A stretch of 64,000 nucleotides of DNA from Macrolepiota albuminosa (GCA_027475525.1 JAMWFC010000055.1:1406212-1470211); one strand, 5' to 3'. Shown: positions 47,734-58,198, counted from the stretch's first letter. Made by a program: numbers and translations. The notes: generated from the letters alone by a model not told the origin.

Positions 47734-50120
47734 TCGGAGATGAAATGGTCTTTCTCACCACAGAGTATACAGACATCCTCACTTCTCCGTCGTTCCTGCA
47801 CATCCCTCAGGACCTCAACCCAGGGTCGCCCCTTTTTCGAGAGCCAGTTGGCCCAGAGGGCTTCTTCGTCCCGTTCATTGGCGAAGTCAGGGTCTTCAGA
47901 GTCTTCCGGGGGTTCCTCGGGGTCTGGCGCATCGCCCGGGTCGTTGGCAGCCACGGCGGCGTTGAGTTGGGCCTGGGGGCGGGCGCCGCTGCTGGGGTTA
48001 GTATTGGGTGGGCCGCGACTCACCGGGGGTCGGCTGCCAGGAAATGCAGGGAGATCAGGGTTTTGAACTTGGAGGTTGGGGGCTTCGCCGGAGGGCCATG
48101 GGGGTCCTCCCCTAGGGTTCCAGGGGGGTCGGTGATGACGCCCAAATCGAGCTGGACGCTGCGTGGACTATCACTAGTGCAGCTACTTAGCCGATATAGC
48201 TTTGGGCATGCTAAGTGTGTGAGAGAGTCCCGGACAGGTCCCAGAGAACACACGGTAGGCAAGAGGTTGGTGGCAAGGAAAGTGGGTAATTGGAGGCACT
48301 TGTGTATGGCTCCAAAACGTGGCTACAGGGCGCTAAAAGTCGCTAAGGGGGAGCGCTAAGAGCGTGGGAAAGTCGCTAAGGAAAGCGCTAAGAGGTGTGG
48401 GAAAGGGTCGCTAAGAGGCGCTAAGTGTTAGCACCTAGAACGTGATAATAAAAGAATGAGATTGCTTAGCGGATCTAAGCACGAAAGCCAAGCCGTAGTT
48501 GCAAGGCGCTAGGGAGAGAGAGATATAGAAAACTAGAGCAGAGTACCCTTGCTTGACATGGTCAACAAGAGGTAGTCTGTTGCGTATGGAGACCAAAATG
48601 TTGGGATATGATCCCTACTGCCAAATTGATTCCTTGTACTACTAACAAAAAGTAGGTATTTATAGTAAAGAAAGTTAGCCGACGCTAAGAGGTTAAGCGC
48701 CGCTAGAGGGTGGTGAACTGATAAAAATGTAAGTAAATGTGGTGAATTGAATTGTATAGTAAAAAGGTCTATAATGATGCTGTCATGGAAATACTTCATA
48801 AAAATGTAAGTAAATGTGGTGAATTGAATTGTATAGTAAAAAGGTCTATAATGATGCTGTCATGGAAATACTTCATCATTTCCCTTTGTAAGCGCTGCCA
48901 CTGGCTAAGAGCATTATGCCAGATTGACTGATGCCAAGTGTCTGTGTAAATGTGTAGCCTCGGAGTGCAAGTGGCAAGGTGCGGCGAGGTGTCAATAGTG
49001 GTGCGAAGAATAAGTGGTGCTATAAAAAGTGGTCTGAGAGTAATTGGAGTCTGTAGCTGCGAGTTATTAGTGTAAAAATATGAGAAAAATAGCGCTGGAA
49101 GCGCTAGAGCATGGCGCTTCTGGTGGTACTAGTGGGCCTATATGAGGTGCGGGTATTGGTGCGATCTGTAGCCAGCCACGATGCAGGCTCATCATCGGGA
49201 GTTCGAGTACTTGCTGCGGTCTTCCTAGTAGCGCTGGTCGATCTGCATGACGAGGGCCTTGTATCTGTCGTAGAAGGGTTGTTTCGGGGCAAGTCGGAGG
49301 ACGTCCTTGATACGTTGCGGCAGGGCATGGCAGAGGGCATACCGGAGGGTGCTGTAGTTCCAACCTGTCTCGTAAGCTTCCTTCTCAAAACGTATGATGA
49401 AGGTAGTGAAACGTTCTTCAGAGCGTATCCAGAGGTTGAAGAGGTTGTCCTTGGCTTTGGCCACGGTGTCGTAGATCCCAAATTTCCCAGAGAATTTGTC
49501 GACAAAGACTTGCCAGTAGGAGAGGGCTGGGTTGTTGGGATCGAACTGGATGAGGGCCGTGTAATGGTCAAAGGCGATCCTCTGGAAGTACGAGGCGGCA
49601 AAGGCCACCTGGAAGCTGTCAACCTGAAACATGAGCAGTTTTGCCTGAAACGTATTAAAACACTGAGTTAGGAATGTATGCCATTTTTGGGGGTCCCGGC
49701 CTGTGAATGCGTCGGGCTTTTGAATGTCCAGACATCCTTTGTGGGTGAGGGTGTCGTGAGCGTCATCCGGTCCAGCGTTGTGGGGAGGGGGGCCGGCATT
49801 GTAGTAGTAGTAGTAATGGTTACCCTCCCCTCCTTGTAGAGGAAAGGCACTGAGGGCAGGACCCCACCCGCCTGGAGGGCCTCCTCCAGGTGGCTCACCT
49901 GGAGGTCCGCGCCTGGGGGGCCCGTTGTCCCAGGGAGGTTCGTTCCTGCCAGGGGGAGGCCCGGGTCTCCACGCAGGGGGTGGCGAAGGTGGGGGGCCTG
50001 GGGGTCGTCCTCGGGGCTCGGCTGGGGGTGGCGGAGGCGGTCGGGGAGGGTTTGGTGGTGTCAGGTCAATCTGAGGGGGGCTGGGTGCGGGGTCAGGTGC
50101 CGGGTTGCATGGGGGACGTT
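47697..50120 (-). pseudogene. Gag of element B, interrupted by a solo LTR
   Basis: Minus strand. Proximal part (about 50,100-49,199): a Pro/Gly-rich leader with a YYYYY run, then CLDIQKPDAFTGRDPQKWHT, VAFAASYFQRIAFDHYTALI and the typical FVDKFSGKFGIYDTVAKAKD. Distal part (48128-47697): acidic linker and CCHC zinc knuckle CILCGEKDHFISEC. Removing the solo LTR (48133-49194) and one TCGG copy (1,066 bp in all) puts both parts in the same frame. Gag ends at 47697 and pol is already open at 47733 in the -1 frame, so the two overlap by at least 37 nt. No ATG-defined start was found; an in-frame TGA near 50,125 may be decay of an Arg codon. Confidence 0.82.
48133..49194 (-). repeat. Solo LTR of the TGATGA family in gag of element B, target duplication TCGG
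   Basis: Same family as the LTRs of the gag-only element, in reverse orientation (plus strand starts TGATGACGCCC and ends GGCTCATCA). TCGG at 48129-48132 and 49195-49198. Length 1,062 bp including one perfect 77-bp tandem duplication (starts 48721 and 48798); without it the length is 985 bp, identical to the copy at 55,878-56,862. Confidence 0.93.
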
Positions 50121-50471
50121 CAACTCAGGAGGGTCGTGCTTGCATCGGAGGCTGTGGGGGGTTCTGCAGATCGAAGTGGGGCGGGGGGTCACAGCAGAAG
50201 TTGGGTTCCAGAGGAGCCGGGGCTGACGTAGGGGGCGGTACCGGGACAGGTGCGGGCACGGGACGTGGTTTGTTGTTGCTACACATGAGCTTGTTGATGT
50301 AGCACAGCGTGTTGTCCGTGCTAGGGGTGTCCGTGCAGGGTCTGCTGGGATTTGCCGGGGCCGGGGGTTGGGCATTGTCCGTTCACGGGAGGGGTTCCAG
50401 GGGTCTCTGGGGCTGTCCCCAGGTCTTGAAGGTGCTAGGAACGGAGTTAGCCCTACGGCGAGTTGACAAGC

Positions 50472-51311
50472 CTACCGTGCGGGCCGCGGGCTGATCGAAT
50501 AGCCCTCCCATTGGGTTAAGGGACCATAGTATGGCTGAGGCGTTTTGTCGCTCTTCCCGTTGTCATTGCTCTGGAGTGGGACTGCAGGGGCTGCTGGGGC
50601 CGGTTCTGGTGGTTCCCGCCGGATGTGAATCGAGCGGCCCAGGTCTGCGGGGTCGTTGAGGGGCCGGGGGGAGGGGGACGCGTGGACTTCATCGAGCAGT
50701 TGTTGAAACTCTTTGCGGAGGATCGTGTTGCGCCTATACTTTACTATAGTCTGCTCTGGGAGTTCTCCTTGCGTGAGGCAATCCCCGAATTTGACCAAGC
50801 AGTGGGCCCATTCCTCTGGAGTGCCTGCAAAGTCGTTGTGTCCGAGTTCTGTGAGTAGCGCCCTTGCCCGTTGAGCAAAGTCCTCCGGCGAGATCCTGAG
50901 CAAGCGGAGCACTTCGTCCCGTTGCCATTTGTAGTCCTTGAGACGTCGTCGTCCCATCAGCGAGGGTGGAGTCTGAGCGGGTGGGGCGGCGGTTGGGTAT
51001 TGTCGAGGGGGATAGTCATAGTGGAGAGGACTCCGGGGTTGGGGGGCAGGGCGCTGGTAACTGTAGTAAGGGGTGGGTGCAAAGGGGCCCTTGCTGGGGG
51101 GTACCGAGCGAGGTCCACTGGGGACTGGTGGTGTCTCCGGTAGGCCCCCGGGGATGCTTCGGTACGAGGGGACCTTCACGGGTCGCGCTATGGCTAGGTT
51201 GGGCGGAGAGGCCCAGCTGGCTGAGGGCTCCAGATCGTAGAGAGATGGGTCAGGGGCCCTGGCAGTGGAGGGGTGGGTAGGCGGAGTAGTGATTGGGGAC
51301 CGGGCACCCAT
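50472..51311 (-). CDS. ORF0: extra open frame between 5' LTR and gag of element B
   Basis: Uninterrupted minus-strand frame of 279 codons, the first after the 5' LTR. The N-terminal half is Pro/Ser/Tyr-rich and disordered-looking (PYYSYQRPAPQPRS). The middle is a compact helical block: DYKWQRDEVLRLLRISPEDF, AQRARALLTELGHNDFAGTP, EEWAHCLVKFGDCL and VKYRRNTILRKEFQQLLDEV; the end is Pro-rich. The same frame stays readable to about 49,668 apart from stops at 50472 and near 50,060, overlapping gag in a different frame. No family recognised; the block could be an accessory capsid or matrix-like domain. Composition matches the rest of the element. Confidence 0.6.
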   Translation of the reverse strand: MGARSPITTPPTHPSTARAPDPSLYDLEPSASWASPPNLAIARPVKVPSYRSIPGGLPETPPVPSGPRSVPPSKGPFAPTPYYSYQRPAPQPRSPLHYDYPPRQYPTAAPPAQTPPSLMGRRRLKDYKWQRDEVLRLLRISPEDFAQRARALLTELGHNDFAGTPEEWAHCLVKFGDCLTQGELPEQTIVKYRRNTILRKEFQQLLDEVHASPSPRPLNDPADLGRSIHIRREPPEPAPAAPAVPLQSNDNGKSDKTPQPYYGPLTQWEGYSISPRPAR

Positions 51312-51396
51312 AAGGGTCGGTCTGGTAGCCCGTGGGGTAGTAGGTGTGAGTATACGTAGCCATCAAGAATGGCGTAAGGAGGGAGTCTTGATATTA

Positions 51397-52292
51397 TATC
51401 AGGTTCCGCTGAGTCGGGGGCTTTCCGGGAAAGCAATCGCCCTTACGATGCGGACTTGACCTACGGATACTCGGGTCAGGTTCCGCTGAGTCGGGGGCTT
51501 TCCGGGAAAGCAATCGCCCTTACGATGCGGACTTGACCTACGGATACTCGGGTGTCTGGAACTCCGGGGCTAGGACTCCGGGGTTCAAGATCGCCCTTAC
51601 GATGCGGACTTGACCTACGGATACTCGGGTGTCTGGAACTCCGGGGCTAGGACTCCGGGGTTCAAGACATGGACAGGGGCAGTTCCGGGAGAGGGGACTT
51701 GGTCCGGGGGTTTTGGGTTGTGAGTAGCTGGGGGATTCGGGATGGAGGTCGAGTCGTGAACCAGGGGTTCTAAGACGAGACCAAGTTAGTAAGTAAAGTC
51801 ACGAAGTGCGTACCAATCTTTAGAGCACACGAGTATTCAAGCATGCCAGTCAAAGTGTGCCAGTCAATGCGTACCAGTCAAACAGAGGGCACGCAACAAT
51901 CCAAGTAAAGCAAACGTAAACAGTGTAACAGTGTAATATCAAGACTAACGAATACAATAGGGGACTACGCTATAAGTATTACGGGACCGGGTCTCGGGAT
52001 TCTGGAGTGTCTGGGATGGGTTCCAGGGGTCATTGAGTAGCGGGCAGGGACTGTATACCGGGATCGCGCGTGTGGGATGCACGATCAATTGGCATGGAGG
52101 GAGCCATGATGCGTGATGTGCGTGATCTGATTGTTGATCGGGGCTGGTGGCAGCTGATGGTGGTCCTTGATGCGTGTGATGGCGGTGTCAGTAATCATGA
52201 TGGCGGGGCGTGTCCTGTAGGGTCAGAGGGAGGGTCCCGGATGGTGTTCCAGGGGTGTCCCAGGGTGGGTCTGGAGGGAGGGGTCGTGACCA
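51397..52292 (-). repeat. 5' LTR of element B (896 bp with two 77-bp duplications)
   Basis: Same family as 40441-41186. Two perfect tandem duplications with a 77-bp period start at 51400/51477 and 51513/51590. Without them the length is 742 bp; the remaining 4-bp difference from the other LTR is one indel. Confidence 0.93.
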
Positions 52293-52297
52293 CCAAT

Positions 52298-52487
52298 GAG
52301 TGAATATTTTAAAATGGCTATTGCTCCATCAGTTTTGATTTTGATTACATAAACCTAGACTCATTTTGTAGCTACGATGTCATAGTATTTTACATGATTT
52401 AATCAGAATTTTATGTACTTCCCATTCTTCATGCCAATATCATCTTTCACAAAGTATGAAACATTGGGACAGTTTTTTGAGCCACTG
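52298..52487 (+). mobile_element. Tc1/mariner element, right end (continuation of 38,948-40,440)
   Basis: Begins GAGTGAATATTTTAAAATGG, the exact inverted counterpart of the left terminal repeat, and ends GACAGTTTTTTGAGCCACTG followed by TA (52488-52489). Confidence 0.92.
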
Positions 52488-52529
52488 TAAATGTTTATTT
52501 TGACTTCTGGTGCATGTTGTGTCTCTGAC

Positions 52530-53486
52530 TGCTGGTACAGTGTCGTATCAATATCAGTAGCAGATATGGTTTACAGCTACTGACCAGTACAAAATGTGTT
52601 GGGTATGCTAAGTGTTGAGGGAGTCCCAGGCAGTTTCCAGAGAACAAGTTGGAAACAAGTTAAATGGGAAGTTTTTGGAGATGGTCAGTAATGGTAGTCA
52701 GTAAAGGATGTGTGGCAAAGGAGGTGCACTGATAACTAAGTGTATCTGAATGAAAAGGGGATGTGAATATGAGTAAGTGCAGCAAAGAATGCAGCAAGAA
52801 AACTAGAGACTTAGCAATAACTAAGCTGCATGATGCCTGCTATAAGTGCAAGGCACATAGGTTCTGTAAGCGTAACTGTGGCAAGCAGGCTAAGAGTGCT
52901 CAGACAGTTGGCGACTATGAACTTAATCAGTTCAAAAGAAATCTGAATCATGAAGTGAACTGAGAGGTAAATGGAGTACTCTGTTCTATTGGTAACTAGT
53001 GACAATGGTAAGTATTTATAGTAAAAATTAGTTCACCATTGCCAAGTGGCTAAAGGTTGCCAAGGAGCAGTGAACTGTAAGGAATGTAATTAAATGTCGT
53101 GCATTAAACTAAATAATGAAAAATGAAACAAGAAGGCTGTTTATCTAACTGAGAGAGGGGTGCCAAGAGATGTCAGATGCCAGGGTAAATGCCAAGCCAT
53201 CCAATGGCATTATTCCTAATTTATAAGTGTTGTTGTCAGCTAGCTGTGCCACATGCTGATTAATTGATGCCACTTGTCAACGCTTGCCAGCGGTGTAATG
53301 CCATCTGTCATTCCAGCTGCCACCAGTGCTATCACTGATTGAATTTATTGCTTGCCATGCATGGCCATTGAGTAAGGCCTAAAATAGATAAATTGTGTGC
53401 ACCAAATTCAAAACAAGCATGGCAAGGTGTCTGGAGCTGATGCTGAGCTTGCTGTTGATACACCTAGCCTGTGTGAGGTCCTATCA
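52530..53486 (-). repeat. Decayed LTR of the TGATAGGACC family, reverse orientation
   Basis: Read on the minus strand it starts TGATAGGACCTCACACAGG at 53486 and follows the 25,265-26,218 LTR with most CpG converted to TpG/CpA. The left limit is inferred from length. A short frame at 52,763-52,963 lies inside and is not called. Confidence 0.75.
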
Positions 53487-54247
53487 GTGGGTCCTTACTA
53501 GGTGGACTCAAAGTCTATGGAGTGTCTCTGAGCCTACAGTAAGCAAGCTTTGGAGTTCCAGGTAAGGCATGAGGGATCTTTGGGGCATACATGGGGTGCT
53601 GGAGTTTGAAGAAGTGAGAGGGCAGGATCCCAGGCTAAGTCCAAGAGATGACTAAGAAGAGTAGAGCTAGGAAGGGTGGAGAGACAATGAGGAGAAATTT
53701 GAGAAGGGAGACTGAAACTGAGAGATGGAAGAGAAGATCAGAAAGAGACTTAGTGAACTGGGAGATTTTTTGGAGAAAAGAAAATAGATTGAGCAAGTTA
53801 AATAAGATAGGCAAATGAGTATAGAGGTAGAAGTTATGGCAGTATCAAAACTACTATAACGAGTTGCTGGTTATGAGCTAAATATCTATGGTGGATAAGA
53901 TCTGAGTCATCTGGGTGAGTTCCAGGGCTGCACTCTATGTGGTTAGTCATGTGCAGTGTATTGTCTGGGTGCAAGTCCTGTGCAACATATAGCCCAGGTA
54001 TGGGTGTGGCACCAGGAGGATTGGTCAGAGCCTGTTGGCTGTATAGGACTGTGTATTGGAGTTGATTGGTGAGGTTCAGAGTTTGAAGGTGGGCACCAGT
54101 ATTGGCTATGTGGCTGAGCAAGAAGGTGCCAGGGTTTGTGTGACATGCTGGGAGGTACTGTAAGGGTGCTGGTAGGCATGATCTGGAGAACATGTGTGAT
54201 GGCAGGGTGATTCAGACTGCTAATCATGACAGTGATGCCCATGATGG
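53487..54247. other. Spacer between two head-to-head LTRs
   Basis: 761 bp, CpG-poor. Contains purine-rich DNA (GAGAGA-type, 53,640-53,800) and overlapping minus-strand frames up to 119 codons (54,193-53,834) without recognisable domains. Possibly old internal element sequence. Confidence 0.45.
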
Positions 54248-54990
54248 TGATAGGACTCCACATAGGCTAAGCACATCAATAGCAGGTCACATCAGCATGG
54301 CACAGGCTCAGGATGCTTTGGCACATGTGATTCAACTATTTTAGGCCATAATCTGACAGCCATGCATAGCAAGGGATGGATCCAATCAGTGATAGCACCA
54401 GCAGCAGCTGGAATGACAAATGACAATTGGCATCAATCTAATAACAAATAATACACCTAGCTGGCAGCAGCACTTATAGTATGAAATAATGAGGTTTCTC
54501 TGTGACTTACAGCTTGGTGTTTTACCTGGGCACCTGATGTCACTTAGTGCCCTTATTGACTTAGACAGACAGCAAGATTGTGGACTTGTTAGTAGTTTAA
54601 TTCATGGCATCTACTTACATTTTTTCCAAGTTCACTGCTTTTTCACAATGCTTAGCCACTTAGCAACAGTGTCAGAGGACTCCTCATTTCTTCTCTTTTT
54701 CACTCCTTATTCCTTCATTCTCTCTTCATTTATTTTCTTATTTCTTCTGTCATTTTTTTTTACTTTACTGCTTCTATTCTTTCAACACTATCTATTAGTA
54801 CTACTTTCAGCCTTTGAGGTGCTCTGGTTCTTTAGCTATCATTCAGACAAGTATGGCTCTTTCAACACCACATACAGACTGCTTACATAAGCCAAAGTTT
54901 GCCTCTTATTTGTGCAATTGTTTGTTTAGTCAATTTTTGAGTTCTTTTAAAGTTTTGTTGTCCTGTACAGTTGTTTCCCATGCTTCAGAG
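54248..54990 (+). repeat. Decayed, truncated LTR of the TGATAGGACC family, forward orientation
   Basis: Starts TGATAGGACTCCACATAGGC and parallels 25,265 onward (GATCCAATCAGTGATAGCACC, CAGCTTGGTGTTT-ACCT), with CpG largely lost. Truncated before another repeat at about 54,990. Confidence 0.75.
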
Positions 54991-55075
54991 GCCCCAGAAG
55001 CATCAATTCTGGCATAGAGAATCTCTAGACTTGTTCTCTTTGAATCTCCTTCTGCCAGATGAGTAGTTATCATGA
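54990..55075. repeat. Fragment of the 10.4-11.05 kb repeat
   Basis: GACTTGTTCTCTTTGAATCT then CTTCTGCCAGATGAGTAGTT matches the ends of the units at 10.6 and 11.0 kb. Confidence 0.65.
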
Positions 55076-55134
55076 TATTGTTAGTATATACTTTAATATA
55101 CTTTGAATCTTCTACTAATAGATAGAGTTGGAAG

Positions 55135-55500
55135 AATAGAAACCAATCCTCCCAATAGTAGACTTCTCTAAACCAGTTTTAGCCTCAATCTAATGCAGAA
55201 AATACCTTTCAACAAGAAGAGAAGCAGCAGCAGAGTGTTATGCAGGAGAAGTAACTTTTATGATGGTAGTTGAAGACCGAAATAGGGTTCAACCAACTTG
55301 AACCACTCCCAAATATATCCAAACATGGTCATATGACTCTGTTTATATTTTCACATGCAACTTACTTTTTATTTCTGAGTAAAATAGGAATAAACCTGCA
55401 AAGTTAGAGATGCTCAAAAGTGTTTCAATGAGTGAATATTTCAAAATGACCATTGCTCCATCAGTTTTGATTTAAATTACATAATTATAAACACAATCTG
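55135..55500 (-). mobile_element. Fragment of a second Tc1/mariner copy
   Basis: Reverse complement of about 39,180-39,510: the right-hand half carries the terminal repeat (GTTAGAGATGCTCAAAAG, ATTGCTCCATCAGTTTTGAT) and the left half the start of the transposase region (TAGTAGACTTCTCTAAACCA). Diverged, no coding capacity. Confidence 0.8.
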
Positions 55501-55538
55501 TACTATTTAGGTATTGTTGTTAATTGGCATAAAGGCGA

Positions 55539-57573
55539 TGATAGGCTTCTACTCAGACTGAGCACATCAAGGGACATTATAGGTCAACCAACACTTGACA
55601 TACTGGAGACTCTAGCAACCAGTTTGGGTACAGAGCAGCCCTAGCTCTGTTGCTCTATTGCAGGGCTTACTCATTTACCTTAATCACCAGTTATCAGTCC
55701 TTCAGCACACTCCACCTATCTACTTCAAGAATCTAGGAGGCTCAGAACTCATAGCACTAGCATGACGGCAGGGGAGTTGACTCTGACCAAATCCTGATCA
55801 ATATCAAAAGAGGTTAACAGTTGGTGCTGTCAATTACCAAGGCACTTCAATCAGAAGTCTAAAGGAATCAATGATGATGATGACGCCCAAATCGAGCTGG
55901 GTGCTGTGTAGACTATCACTAGTGCAGCTACTTAGCCGATATAGCTTTGGGTGTGCTAAGTGTGTGAGAGAGTCCCGGACAGGTCCCAGAGAACACACAG
56001 TAGGCAAGAGGTTGGTGGCAAGGAAAGTGGATGATTGGAGGCACTTGCGTAAGGCTCCAAAATGTGGCTACAGGGCACTAAAAGTCACTAAGGGGGAGCG
56101 CTAAGAGCATGGAAAAGTCGCTAAGAAAGGCGCTAAGAGGTGCGGGAAAAGGTTGCTAAGAGGCGCTAAGTGTTAGCACCTAGAACGTGATAATAAAAGG
56201 ATGAGATTGCTTAGCGGATCTAAGCACGAAAGCCAAGCCGTAGTTGCAAGGTGCTAGAGAGAAAGAGATATAGAAAACTAGAGCAGAGTCCCCTTGCTTG
56301 ACACGGTCAACAAGAGGTAGTCTGTTGCATATGGAGACCAAAATGTTGGAATACGATCCCCACTGCCAAATTGATTCCCTGTACTACTAACAAAAAGTAA
56401 GTATTTATAGTAAAGAAAATTAGCCAACGCTAAGAGGTTAAGCGCTGCTAGAGGGTGGTGAACTGATAAAAATGTAAGTAAATGCGGTGAATTGAATTGT
56501 ATAGTAAAAAGGTCCATAATGATGCTGTCACGGAAATACTTCATCATTTCCCTTTGTAAGCGCTGCCACTGGCTAAGAGCATTATGCCGGATTGACTGAT
56601 GCCCAGTGTCTGTGTAAATGTATAGCCTTGGAGTGCAAGTGGCAAGGTGCGGCGAGGTGTCAATAGTGGTGCGAAGAATAAGTGGTGCCATAAAAAGTGG
56701 TCTGAGAGTAATTGGAGTCTGTAGCTGCGAGTTATTAGTGTAAAAATATGAGAAAAATAGCACTGGAAGCGCTAGAGCGTGGCGCTTCTGGTGGTACTAG
56801 TGGGCCAATGTGAGGTGCGGGTATTGGTGCTATCTGTAGCCAGCCACAATGCAGGCTCATCAACGATGAGGCAGGATACATGCAGACCTGACATTCAAAT
56901 CTATCAAAAGCAGGTACAATGTTTAGTGCTGGGATTAGTGCTCACAGCATCTGTCAAGGATTTTCTGACCATACCCCAGAGGAGCCTGACCAATCAGATG
57001 CCATCAAAAAGTGAGCAGACTTGTATAATTTCTAAGTAGTTTTAGAGTCACCATTGGTCGCTGTCACCCATGTGCTACAGGTCGCTGTTGACAGGTGGCT
57101 GTTAGCTACAACCATGAGGAGAGGCGCTAATTGGTAGCGCTGCCAATGGACTTATTTTTGGAAATACAGTAGTGCATAGTATAAAGACTAGCTACTTCAC
57201 ATGTACATAACAATGAATCATAACCTCTTGAGCATCCAGTTACACTTAGCATTCAAATCGTGCTAGCTCTGCCTGACTTTGTCACTAAGTTAGGCACTAG
57301 CTTTGTCTATCTTGTCTTTGTCGTTTACGGTGCCACCTATGGGCACATTATGCTGTGCTACTCATCTTCTTCTCTTTATCTTTGCTTAAACTATGGTGCT
57401 TACCATTTGCTAGGTAGCACCCGAGGTGCTATCATTTAGCGCATTGTTCTATCACATCTGCTCAAGCACACCAGGACCCTGTCAGGACTCCTCACAACCA
57501 TGCATGCCAAGTGCTGGAGATGGCGTTGTACTGTGTATACATCTAGCACACCCAACCACAGTTGGCATCATCA
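55539..57573. repeat. Solo LTR (TGATAGGCTTC...GGCATCATCA) with a nested LTR, target duplication GCGA/GCAA
   Basis: Diverged second copy of the 24,922-26,951 LTR. Flanks are GCGA (55535-55538) and GCAA (57574-57577), which differ by one CpG-type change. The nested LTR occupies 55,878-56,862. Confidence 0.85.
55878..56862 (-). repeat. Nested solo LTR of the TGATGA family (985 bp), target duplication ATGA/ACGA
   Basis: Reverse orientation, starts TGATGACGCCC and ends GGCTCATCA. Flanking 4-mers ATGA (55874-55877) and ACGA (56863-56866) differ by one C-to-T change at a CpG. Very similar to 48,133-49,194 but without the 77-bp duplication. Confidence 0.9.
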
Positions 57574-58140
57574 GCAAGTGCCAAAGGTGGCAAGTGTTTT
57601 TGGAGGCCTCTGCATGTTCAGGAGTCTCCTTGCCCATGCACATGCCTTTCTTCCCCTTCTAACCATAAGCCAATCCTGGCATGGTGTCAGAGCCTGGCAG
57701 ATGCTGTGCTGTGGTCAGCATGGCCTACAGTCTCAGACATCTTGGATGGCCCTTGCTTCCATCCACCTCCTTCTCCTTAGCTGCCCAGGTGAGCACGAGG
57801 CCACTCTCTCACATCTTGATTTCGCTTCTCACCACAAACCTCTGTTGCAATTCCAGTTATTAATTGTCTCACTCTATATCTTTCATTTAATTTCTATTTC
57901 ATCTTGCTTCTTTCTTTACCAGTGAGAGTCTCATCCAGCAGCCACCTGGTGAGCCAGGCTCACCTCTCACCTCAGATATTTTGACCCACAGAAAACTATC
58001 TCCCATTGCACCATCACAGGTCGAAATATCTAAAGTATGTACGTGATGGGAAGGTCGCGTTGGCCTCACGCTCACAATTTTACACTAGAATTCTATTAAC
58101 ATACTCTATTTGTTTATTCGTAAAACCCTCCCTCCACTCC
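57574..58140. other. CpG-poor repeat edge, no gene
   Basis: Short overlapping frames only. CpG returns from about 58,030, marking the end of the transposon block. Confidence 0.5.
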
Positions 58141-58198
58141 CTGTATATAAATTAGTTAGCTGGCTGTCGCATTTCGCCTCTGGTCGATAATACACGTA

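Larger units (their letters stand above)
40441..52292 (-). mobile_element. Element B: full-length chromodomain Ty3/gypsy retrotransposon, target duplication CCAAT
   Basis: LTRs at 40441-41186 and 51397-52292 flank 10.2 kb of internal DNA; CCAAT at 40436-40440 is repeated at 52293-52297. Minus-strand order: extra ORF, gag, zinc knuckle, two retropepsin domains, reverse transcriptase, RNase H, integrase, chromodomain, purine tract, LTR. A plus-strand accessory gene lies between the integrase and the 3' LTR. Defects: several stops in pol, a frameshift before integrase, and a solo LTR in gag. Relatively CpG-rich, so younger than its host Tc1 element. No clear TGG-type primer-binding site follows the 5' LTR. 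Confidence 0.93.

Noticed and set aside
52763..52963. Cys/Lys-rich 66-codon frame resembling a zinc-binding peptide
   Set aside because: Falls inside a decayed LTR; no regular Cys spacing and no homologue recognised.
54489..54890. 133-codon frame with strongly hydrophobic Phe/Leu-rich stretch
   Set aside because: Product of a T-rich tract in a decayed LTR, not a membrane protein gene.
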